Assembly: GCF_000588875.1 (NCBI RefSeq)
Contig: NZ_JEMV01000011.1
Location: forward strand, 34,062 to 98,061
Reading direction: 5' to 3'
DNA length: 64,000 nucleotides
DNA from: Sphingobium sp. Ant17
Lineage (GTDB): Bacteria; Pseudomonadota; Alphaproteobacteria; Sphingomonadales; Sphingomonadaceae
Shown: positions 37,713 through 44,750 of the stretch, one piece after another
How the letters are laid out: each line of letters starts with the position of its first letter
Numbering within the stretch: position 1 is the first letter of the stretch
Program-made: the position numbers and the translations under genes
The notes under the pieces: model-generated
Told to the model about the DNA's origin: nothing
What the model saw: only the letters and a program-made list of their open reading frames with translations
The model's database searches: none

Positions 37713-38726
37713 ATGTCCCAGGATAATGCCCGCAGCGTCGACAGCTTTGCTGATCTTAAAACGCTCTATGCCGCCATCACCGCCAGTCCCGATTTTCAGC
37801 GGGCCTTTGGCGATCCGATTCCGCTCAGCATCATTGAGCCGGGCGAAAGCGCAGGCGAACATGACATGCCCGAACCGCTTGCCGCGCAGGCCGAATGCGG
37901 CGCCGTCATTGCCACCATCTTCGACCTGTTTTCCGGTACCCGGCTCGAACCGCTGGCCGCCGAGATCGCCTGGGGGTTCGTCAACAGCTTCCATTTCGTG
38001 GCGTCCAGACTAGAGCGGCGCGAGGACGCGCTGGTCGATGAACTACGCGACATGCTGCGGCGGCCCGATCTTTCCGAAGTCTTCAACAGCGAGCTGGAAG
38101 AACGGCAGTTGCTGTGCCAGTCGACCACCGAACAGCGCGAAGCGATCGAATGTATGCGCGACTATGCCGCCCATATGTATAGCGCCCAGTCGGGCTGGCC
38201 CTGGTCGCCCTCCAGGGGGACGCGGGCGTCGCCTGCATCCAGCGCCACCCAGATCGCGGTGCAGGATTTCATGCGCGCCCGCGATCTGGCTGCGCGTGAG
38301 CGTTATCTGCCCAAAGGCCCGATTGTGGTCGCCTCCGGCCATGCCGACTGGCATGACTGGCAACCGATATGGGACCGGCTCGATCTGGTGCGCAAGCGGG
38401 TGCCGCACATGACATTGGTGACAACAGCCCAGCGCAAGGGGTTCGACGCGATCGTCGCGGCCTGGGCCGGTGACCGCGGCGTGCCGCTGGTCGCTTACAC
38501 TCTGGCGGGGTCCGGTCGCAAAGCCCCGTTCCTGCGCAACCGCAAGATGGTGGAATTGAAGCCCGTCGAAGCGGTGCTGGGCGAAGGATCGGGCATTCAG
38601 GCCAATCTCTACCAGGCGCTGCGTAAGGCGGGCATTCCAATCCATGCCTTCCGCAAGGCGGATCAGGCCCCGGCCGAGGCCGTGGGCAGGCCTGGCGCTG
38701 TGCGCCGGCGCAGCGCCGCTGCCTGA
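37713..38726 (+). CDS. DUF2493-family protein (first copy)
   Basis: The 337-residue protein has an N-terminal helical domain (about 1-190: FADLKTLYAAITASPDFQRA, then LFSGTRLEPLAAEIAWGFVN) and a C-terminal DUF2493 domain, a Rossmann-like fold related to SLOG/DprA-type nucleotide-binding proteins (GPIVVASGHADWHDWQPIWD, then EGSGIQANLY). AGGAG precedes the ATG at 37713. A paralogue sharing both domains is at 40425-41423. Plasmid-borne members have no settled role. Confidence 0.85.
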   Translation: MSQDNARSVDSFADLKTLYAAITASPDFQRAFGDPIPLSIIEPGESAGEHDMPEPLAAQAECGAVIATIFDLFSGTRLEPLAAEIAWGFVNSFHFVASRLERREDALVDELRDMLRRPDLSEVFNSELEERQLLCQSTTEQREAIECMRDYAAHMYSAQSGWPWSPSRGTRASPASSATQIAVQDFMRARDLAARERYLPKGPIVVASGHADWHDWQPIWDRLDLVRKRVPHMTLVTTAQRKGFDAIVAAWAGDRGVPLVAYTLAGSGRKAPFLRNRKMVELKPVEAVLGEGSGIQANLYQALRKAGIPIHAFRKADQAPAEAVGRPGAVRRRSAAA

Positions 38727-38745
38727 TCGTCCAATCTACTAAACC

Positions 38746-38777
38746 GGGGACGGCGCATGAGCGACCGTCCTCTTTTT
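38746..38777 (+). terminator. Rho-independent terminator after the first DUF2493 gene
   Basis: The GGACGG stem (38748-38753) pairs with CCGTCC (38765-38770) and six T residues follow. It lies 20 bases after the DUF2493 stop and before the DUF6117 gene. Confidence 0.78.
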
Positions 38778-38789
38778 TGGGAGGCCAAT

Positions 38790-39020
38790 ATGGCGATACC
38801 TGATTCGTACCGGCGGAATTTTCAAACGCTGCTGCGGGCAGCGGAAGACGGCAATCTTGCGCTGATGGAATGTACCGATTCCGTGACGGGCGAACCAAAA
38901 TATGTTCTGTGCGCGGTTGGACGGGATGGAGAGGCTTATATTATGACGCCTTTCGGGCATCTGTGTGAAGGCGATCCCTACCTCGCCTATGTGCCGCCGG
39001 GAAATCCTGAAACATACTGA
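38790..39020 (+). CDS. DUF6117-family protein
   Basis: The 76-residue protein from the ATG at 38790 (GGGAGG, 5 bases upstream). It matches DUF6117 in pattern: AIPDSYRRNFQTLLRAAEDG, LMECTDSVTGEPKYVLCAVG, AYIMTPFGHLCEGDPYLAYV. Function is unknown. An in-frame extension to 38757 runs into the preceding terminator and is rejected. Confidence 0.82.
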   Translation: MAIPDSYRRNFQTLLRAAEDGNLALMECTDSVTGEPKYVLCAVGRDGEAYIMTPFGHLCEGDPYLAYVPPGNPETY

Positions 39021-39178
39021 TCGCAGATCTGCGCGCGTGGCGGGCAGGCGTCTACGGCGACCGGCGGACTATTGTTATCAAGTAAGCAATCGCTAGCTAA
39101 CGGCCCCGAGATAGGAGCGGAGGAGGGGGGATGTGGCGCGATGGCAGGATCATCGCGTAGCTATGAAGGAACCTGCGC

Positions 39179-39667
39179 ATGGAAGAAGGATCAGAACAGG
39201 GCGATGCGTCTGTGTCGCCTGTGGTGGTAGACGACATCATGGCCAGATGGGCGCGCCGGGAGGCGCAGGAGGCGCAGCTTCTGCCGGTGAACAAGACCAA
39301 TATTTTCGCAATATTGGCGGCTGCTGGCATGGCCATGGTGCTGATCCGTTTCGATGGATCGGGCGATAGCGGCCAGATCGAAGAGATGGAGGCGCGCGAT
39401 GCACAGGGCATCAGCCTTCCGATAACCGATACGCCGGTGAACATGCTGGTCCTGCCTTGGGGCGAGCATATCTCCAAATCCGAAACGGTCCCGCTGGGCC
39501 AGGCCCTGGAAAATATCACCTATCATTTACTGGGTTCAGCCCATCCGGGCTGGGAAAATGGAGACGGGGCCTTTGGTGAATTTACCTTCGATGTTGCCGC
39601 AGGAACGATCCGGCTCGACCATTATGACCGCTATACCGCCACGGAAGAATTTACCCACCATTTCTAA
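39179..39667 (+). CDS. DUF6878-family protein
   Basis: The 162-residue protein has the family signature of a central FDGSGDSGQIEEMEA segment and a C-terminal GWENGDGAFGEFTFDVAAGT. AAGGAAC lies before the ATG. It ends 11 bases before DUF6915, probably in one transcript. Function is unknown. Confidence 0.82.
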   Translation: MEEGSEQGDASVSPVVVDDIMARWARREAQEAQLLPVNKTNIFAILAAAGMAMVLIRFDGSGDSGQIEEMEARDAQGISLPITDTPVNMLVLPWGEHISKSETVPLGQALENITYHLLGSAHPGWENGDGAFGEFTFDVAAGTIRLDHYDRYTATEEFTHHF

Positions 39668-39678
39668 AGGAGCGGATC

Positions 39679-40053
39679 ATGGGACATTGCTATCATCATG
39701 CGCTTTCGAGCGTACGCAAATGGGGCGGCGAGGCCGAAGATTTCCTGCCTCTTCACCAATGGTTCGACGAGCCGTCCAAACTCATCATCGCTGACTATCG
39801 GCACCGAAGCCTGCGCCATCATGCCGAAGGCATTTTCATGGCGGAGCATTTTTTCGGACCAACGATCACCCTTTCAACCGGCCGCATTGTTCCCGTGCGC
39901 CTGATCGCCGAACAGCATGTCATCGAGGATCTGGGATTTATTCCTTCCTTTGCCGATTGGGTTCGCGCCATCAAGCCCGAACCATGGATGGGACGAGCGC
40001 AGCCTATCCATAGCCTGGTCGATCCCTTTGCTATCACCGCGGCGGCGGCCTGA
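39679..40053 (+). CDS. DUF6915-family protein
   Basis: The 124-residue protein has conserved histidines: GHCYHHALSSVRKWGG, then FRHR-like YRHRSLRHHAEGIFMAE and VRLIAEQHVIEDLG, which suggest metal binding. AAAGGAG precedes the ATG. It follows DUF6878 by 11 bases. Function is unknown. Confidence 0.83.
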   Translation: MGHCYHHALSSVRKWGGEAEDFLPLHQWFDEPSKLIIADYRHRSLRHHAEGIFMAEHFFGPTITLSTGRIVPVRLIAEQHVIEDLGFIPSFADWVRAIKPEPWMGRAQPIHSLVDPFAITAAAA

Positions 40054-40424
40054 ACTTTGGCATATTTAGGCGCGATGCCCCGGCAGTGTTTATGTTCAAA
40101 CGGGGTTTGCTGATGGCGTAATATCGCCAGGTCATCCCAGGATCCATTCCCGAATCAGGGGCATCGAGCCCCAGATTCGGGAGCCTCCTCTCTTCTCTCA
40201 ACTCTTTTTAGTGTGGCACGGGGTCAGCACCGGCCTCAAGGACGGCGGGGCCCCACCATTTTTTCCGGCGGGTCTGACCTGTGTCTGTAGATCCAGCCTG
40301 AGTGGCCGCCAGAAAAAATCGTGACCCCCACCGCCGCTGCGCGGTCGGGCTACGCCCGATCCTTGACCCCGGTGCTCGGAGCCCTTGCCGAAGAGAAAAT
40401 CTCAAACTGTAAAGAGGAGGTTTC
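40054..40424. other. Spacer with strong hairpins, no gene
   Basis: A 370-base gap with no protein-like frame. It contains the long inverted repeat at 40150-40182 and, near 40260-40320, a second weaker inverted arrangement (TTTTTTCCGGCGG ... GGCCGCCAGAAAAAA). It should carry the promoter of the second DUF2493 gene. Confidence 0.5.
40150..40182. repeat. Long hairpin (inverted repeat)
   Basis: CCCGAATC-A-GGGGC pairs with GCCCC-A-GATTCGGG around an ATCGA loop, giving 13 base pairs interrupted by one A/A mismatch. No long T run follows directly, so this may be a terminator for DUF6915 on either strand or an RNA structure. Confidence 0.6.
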
Positions 40425-41423
40425 ATGACAAGGATTTTCCGTACCATCCGTTCTTTCCCCGAAATTGCCGACCTGCTGGCGCTCGAAACAGGGCAGGTGT
40501 CCGACCGCTTCAGCCAGGCTTTTACCGAGACGATCGACGGTTTCCGCATGGGGCATGTAGAAGAGGAGAGCGATGCCGGGATGCCCGATCCCTGGCAGGT
40601 GCAGCAGGCGACCGAACTGATGATCTGTACCCTGTTTGACGTCCTGCGAGACACAAGGCTTGAAAGCATGGCTGGGCGGATCGCCTGGGGGATCGTGCAC
40701 AGCTTCCACAAGGTTGCAGGACAGCTCGATGGCGAGGCGGACAAGGCAGCGCTCAAGGTCCGGGATCTGATCCGCGATGCCGACGGCAGCGAGGTGCTGA
40801 TGGCGCAGCTGGAGGAAGCGCAAACTATCTGCCAGTCCCTCGACCAAGCGCGCGATGCGGTGGCTTGCATGCGCGACCATGCCGCAGGAAGTTATCATAA
40901 CGAAACCGGGCGACCCTGGTCTTCACCGCGGGGATCGCTGGTGTCGAGCAAGCGCACAGCCTCGGTGGTTGCCGCCCAGGACTTCCTGGCCGCTCGCAGG
41001 GAGAAAAAGGCCGCAAGCCATTCCCCAAAGGGACCGATCGTCATATTCTCCGGTGGGCAAGCCTGGGAGGATCATGACCAGATCACTACGACCCTTGATG
41101 CGATACGCCAGCGCATTCCGACAATGGTGCTGGCGACGAGCGCGCAGGACAAGGGATGCGATGCGATCGCGGCATCCTGGGCGGCACGCAGCGGTACACC
41201 ACTCATTGCGTTCACCCTCAACCGCAAGCTGGGACAAAGGGCCGGGTTCGCCCGCAATGAGCAACTCCTGTCACTGCAGCCGGTCGAGGCGGTGGTGTGC
41301 GAAGGCTCAGGGCTTCAGTCCCATCTGGCACGATTGGTCCGCGCAAAAGGCGTGCCCGCGCACTTCTTCCGGCTTGCAGATCAGCGGAGCGGCTCAGCAG
41401 GGCAGCGTCACAGCGCGGCCTGA
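40425..41423 (+). CDS. DUF2493-family protein (second copy)
   Basis: The 332-residue paralogue of 37713-38726. It shares the N-terminal helical domain (FDVLRDTRLESMAGRIAWGI corresponds to FDLFSGTRLEPLAAEIAWGF) and the C-terminal Rossmann-like domain (KGPIVIFSGGQAWEDHDQIT, VEAVVCEGSGLQSHLARLV). AGGAGG precedes the ATG. A terminator follows. Confidence 0.85.
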   Translation: MTRIFRTIRSFPEIADLLALETGQVSDRFSQAFTETIDGFRMGHVEEESDAGMPDPWQVQQATELMICTLFDVLRDTRLESMAGRIAWGIVHSFHKVAGQLDGEADKAALKVRDLIRDADGSEVLMAQLEEAQTICQSLDQARDAVACMRDHAAGSYHNETGRPWSSPRGSLVSSKRTASVVAAQDFLAARREKKAASHSPKGPIVIFSGGQAWEDHDQITTTLDAIRQRIPTMVLATSAQDKGCDAIAASWAARSGTPLIAFTLNRKLGQRAGFARNEQLLSLQPVEAVVCEGSGLQSHLARLVRAKGVPAHFFRLADQRSGSAGQRHSAA

Positions 41424-41435
41424 CGGGAAGGGGTG

Positions 41436-41477
41436 AGGAGGATCGGTTCGGGTTTGTCGGACCGGTCCTCCTGTTTT
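41436..41477 (+). terminator. Rho-independent terminator after the second DUF2493 gene
   Basis: AGGAGGATCGGT pairs with ACCGGTCCTCCT (41461-41472), then a short TTTT tract. It also faces the end of the minus-strand gene at 41501-41872. Confidence 0.72.
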
Positions 41478-41500
41478 ACCGTCGGGATATGTCGCCCCGC

Positions 41501-41872
41501 TCAGGGACCCGCAAGGGGTCCGTCGCGGAGCGATGCGGTGTCGCCCTTTGAGCGACCCCGGCCTCCTGCGCGCGGCTCCGCCGTGCTCGTCGCAGGGACG
41601 CCCTGCGGGCGCGGGTCGGGTTGTTGGTTATGTGCGATTGTGGCGGGCGGCAGGGCCTTGAGCGTAGCGACAGAAGCTGTGCCACCAGCGCGAATCGCGT
41701 GGGTGAGAATGTCGCGCAATTCGCGTTCGGTCAAAAATTCGATCGGCAGTTCGGAGACGATAGCGGCATATTTGCCGCGCAATGCGCGGCGGGTCTGGCC
41801 GATCTCCTGCGCAACTTTCCTCTGTCGCGCTTCAAGGTCAGCGAGGCGTTCGCGTTCGGTCATTCTGGGCAT
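41501..41872 (-). CDS. Small transfer-associated protein, TraD-like (alphaproteobacterial)
   Basis: The 123-residue protein has an N-terminal coiled-coil-like region (ERERLADLEARQRKVAQEIG) and LPIEFLTERELRDILTHAIR. The C-terminal third is Pro/Gly/Arg-rich. Small proteins of this kind are annotated as conjugal transfer TraD (distinct from the coupling protein) in alphaproteobacteria; I assign it by context and pattern only. It faces away from the transfer genes at 42361 on, as relaxosome accessory genes often do. AGGA precedes the ATG by about 8-9 bases. Confidence 0.5.
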   Translation of the reverse strand: MPRMTERERLADLEARQRKVAQEIGQTRRALRGKYAAIVSELPIEFLTERELRDILTHAIRAGGTASVATLKALPPATIAHNQQPDPRPQGVPATSTAEPRAGGRGRSKGDTASLRDGPLAGP

Positions 41873-42360
41873 GGCATCTTCCTTTCAGATGGCCTGCCCG
41901 CCACCTGTTTCTTATCGATGGAGTGCATCATGATCGCAATGGAAATGTTGCAGCTGGGGTGCGTTTGCCTGTGGCGCGATGTGCCGCAGAAAAGAACAAA
42001 AACCCCTGCGGGGAGCCCCGCGCCTTCCGGCACGAGGCAGCGCAGTGGCAAGCGCGCTGCGAAGGAAGGACGCACGGCACGAGGCCGTTTTGTAATGCAC
42101 CGTACGCACGGATGCTGCGAACGCGAAACGCCCTAATTTCCGTAGCTTATGCCCGTCACACCGGTCGGACAGTTTGTCACTGATCGTCATACCGGTATGA
42201 CGCCCGATCAGTCGATCTATGCTAAGTCTTTGATCGCCCATGTCATCATTTGTCCGACGTGGCAGACACTGAACATTTCTCTATGGCATTGAGATCAAGC
42301 GACGAATCTGCTATAAGGCCCGAGCTTCACTACCCGTCGGCGCAGAAACAGGATCTGCGC
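41873..42360. other. Divergent intergenic region, candidate oriT/promoter region
   Basis: About 490 bases lie between two divergent transfer-type genes. It contains the 18-base perfect palindrome at 42185-42202 and several direct copies of short CCGGT/CGGTC motifs (near 42160-42175). No protein-like frame with a good start was seen in it. Such regions between a relaxosome accessory gene and the coupling/relaxase operon often hold oriT. Confidence 0.45.
42185..42202. repeat. Perfect 18-bp palindrome, candidate oriT element or operator
   Basis: CGTCATACCGGTATGACG is self-complementary. It lies 159 bases before the RHH gene start, near an upstream ACACCGGTCGG motif. RHH accessory proteins usually bind such sites next to their own promoter or oriT. 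Confidence 0.6.
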
Positions 42361-42663
42361 ATGGCCCGAATAACGATCCGTCTCGATGACGCCCTGTTCG
42401 ACCGACTGGTCGATCAGGCCCATAACAGTGGCAGCACTCCGTCTGCCTATCTTCGTGATATTCTGCACCGCTTTGAGGGGGATGATCCATCGGGCTATCA
42501 TGCCCGTCTGGATGAGCTGCACGCGACCGCCATTCAGACCCTGGCGATTCTCGCCAAGTCCATTGGCACGCGCACGCCCGACATATTGGCAGCCGGGCTG
42601 GCCGATGCCCGACGCCTGCTCAAGGAAAGGGGGCTGCTCGATCCTGAGCAGGATCGGCCATGA
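42361..42663 (+). CDS. Ribbon-helix-helix transfer accessory protein
   Basis: The 100-residue protein begins with an RHH fold (MARITIRLDDALFDRLVDQA, then SGSTPSAYLRDILHRF). A C-terminal helical half follows. The ATG at 42361 follows AGGA with a 7-base spacing; an in-frame extension to 42250 is less likely. The stop overlaps the coupling-protein ATG (ATGA). It resembles relaxosome accessory or MobC/TraJ-type regulators, and its likely target is the palindrome upstream. Confidence 0.75.
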   Translation: MARITIRLDDALFDRLVDQAHNSGSTPSAYLRDILHRFEGDDPSGYHARLDELHATAIQTLAILAKSIGTRTPDILAAGLADARRLLKERGLLDPEQDRP

Positions 42664-44750
42664 GCATTTTCCGGCATGATACATTGGGGTCCTGGACGCG
42701 TGGCGGACAGGCGATCGTCCACAATGTCCGCATGACCACGCAGGTCTTCTACCAGACCTTTCTTGCCAGTGTCATTATCTGGGTTGGCGGCATCATCTGG
42801 TATGCGCTGGAGAAGTCATCCGACTATGAACGCTTCGTTCTGATGAAGCTCGGCCAGGCAATGGTGATGGGCGATACCATCCCTGGCAACGTCACGCCCA
42901 TATTGTTCAAGACACCCGCTGGCCGCGAATATTGGACGACGCCCAGAGATATACTGGAATCCGGCATTGCCCATAAGACGCTTGTCGCTTTCGAAACCTA
43001 TCTCCTGCACGGGGCGGCGCTTTCGGGCCTATTTGCCCTCGCTATGCTGTTCTGGGCCTGGTTCTATTTTACCCGCATGGGCAGGGGGCTCGGGTCGAAC
43101 CAGTTCCTGCGCGGTGCGCGCTTTGGAACCGTGCGGCAGATACGCCGGGCGTTGCGCTGGCAGAAGCGCGGCAGCCTCGCCATCGGCGGCGTTCCCGTGC
43201 CTCACGCATTCGAGCCAGAGCATATCCTCATCTGCGGCGCGCCTGGCACAGGCAAGACCAACCTCATCATCAAGATGCTCGACGGGGTACGCAAGACGAA
43301 GCGCCGGGCTATCATATATGACACTGCGGGTACGTTTGTGGAGAAATTCTACCGGCCAGGCACCGACATCCTCCTCAACCCGCTCGATGCCCGCGCTGAT
43401 GCCTGGGCCCCCTGGGTCGATGTGCCGCGCGACTATCATTATGACCAGATTGCGGAATCGACCATCCCCGACAAGACCGGCGATCCCTTCTGGGCGAAAG
43501 CGGCGCGCGGCACGCTGGTCGCCGTCATGCGCAAGTTGGCGCGGCAGGAACGGACCCTGGTTTCGATCCTGCTGGACACCCTGCTTCGGTCCAAGCTCAA
43601 GGAACTGGCCGCTTTTGCCGCCGGAACCGATGCGTCGGCCTTTATTTCCATTGAAGGGGAACGAACCTCAGCGGGCATCCAGGCGGAACTCGCTTCGGTC
43701 ATGCGCAGCTTCTCCTATCTGGATGATACAGATGATGGCCTGTCGATCCGCGATTGGGTCGCCAATGAAAAGGATGATAGCTGGCTATTCATTACCGTAA
43801 AGGCTGACCAGTTGCCCTCGCTTCGTCCGCTGATAACGGTCTGGCTGGACATCGCGATCAGCGCCATCATGAGCCTGGAGCCGGACCAGGATCGGCGTCT
43901 TTACTGTGTGATCGATGAACTGCCATCACTCCAGAAACTGCCCTCGCTCTCCGACTTTCTGGCCCGCGCCCGCAAATATGGCGGATGTGGTATATTGGGG
44001 TTTCAGAGCTATCCGCAGCTTGAAGCCACCTATGGTATTCAGGATGCAGCAGCCATCACCGGCTATTGCTCGACCTGGGTAGCGCTGCGCGCCAACGACA
44101 CCCCGACCGCAAGGCATGTCAGCGAAAATCTGGGACAGGTTGAACAGGTCGAAGCCAATGAGGGCATGTCCTACGGCGTCAACGATATGCGCGATGGGGT
44201 AAATCTGTCGCGCATGCAAGTGACCCGGCCGTTGGTCATGCATACCGAGGTTACCAACCTTCCCAATCTCGTCGGCTATCTGCGTTTTGGTCGCAGTCTT
44301 CCGGTTGTGCGCTTTATCGACAGCTATAATAAGTTGCCCTCAATTGCTGTCGCGTTTGCAGAGCGGATTGCCCCGCCTGTCCGCCTGTCACCGCAGTTGG
44401 ATGGGGAAGGGGCACCGACAAACACTGCATCGAAACGCGGGGCCAGGCTGACCCGTCGCAAGACTTCATCGTCATCCCACGCGACCGCCGAAATTCCGCC
44501 TGAACAAGAAGCCGGTTTTGGCGGGGTAGATGCGCCCGCACCAAATGCCGTTATGCCGAGCAGGAATGATGGTGAAAGCCAAGCGCCACCTGTACCACCG
44601 CCGTTGGAGCTTTTTGGCAAGCCCGCGGCTTCCGCCTTTCCCAGCATGCGCGTCATGATGGTGCTCGCAACAGGGCGACGCCGGCATGATCCATCCTCGT
44701 CGCTTGAAGGGCACACCGACCAATCTCACCCGCTATTATATGGTGGGTGA
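42660..44750 (+). CDS. traD: Type IV coupling protein, TraD/TrwB type
   Basis: The 696-residue ATPase of the inner membrane links the relaxosome to the type IV secretion channel. Two transmembrane helices lie near residues 30-48 and 115-135. The cytoplasmic P-loop domain has Walker A (CGAPGTGKTN) and Walker B (YCVIDELPSLQ). The TraD-type pattern includes GILGFQSYPQLEATYG near residue 445. The C-terminal 120 residues are Pro/Ser/Ala-rich and poorly conserved. It overlaps the RHH gene by 4 bases and the relaxase start by 65 bases. Confidence 0.93.
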   Translation: MSIFRHDTLGSWTRGGQAIVHNVRMTTQVFYQTFLASVIIWVGGIIWYALEKSSDYERFVLMKLGQAMVMGDTIPGNVTPILFKTPAGREYWTTPRDILESGIAHKTLVAFETYLLHGAALSGLFALAMLFWAWFYFTRMGRGLGSNQFLRGARFGTVRQIRRALRWQKRGSLAIGGVPVPHAFEPEHILICGAPGTGKTNLIIKMLDGVRKTKRRAIIYDTAGTFVEKFYRPGTDILLNPLDARADAWAPWVDVPRDYHYDQIAESTIPDKTGDPFWAKAARGTLVAVMRKLARQERTLVSILLDTLLRSKLKELAAFAAGTDASAFISIEGERTSAGIQAELASVMRSFSYLDDTDDGLSIRDWVANEKDDSWLFITVKADQLPSLRPLITVWLDIAISAIMSLEPDQDRRLYCVIDELPSLQKLPSLSDFLARARKYGGCGILGFQSYPQLEATYGIQDAAAITGYCSTWVALRANDTPTARHVSENLGQVEQVEANEGMSYGVNDMRDGVNLSRMQVTRPLVMHTEVTNLPNLVGYLRFGRSLPVVRFIDSYNKLPSIAVAFAERIAPPVRLSPQLDGEGAPTNTASKRGARLTRRKTSSSSHATAEIPPEQEAGFGGVDAPAPNAVMPSRNDGESQAPPVPPPLELFGKPAASAFPSMRVMMVLATGRRRHDPSSSLEGHTDQSHPLLYGG

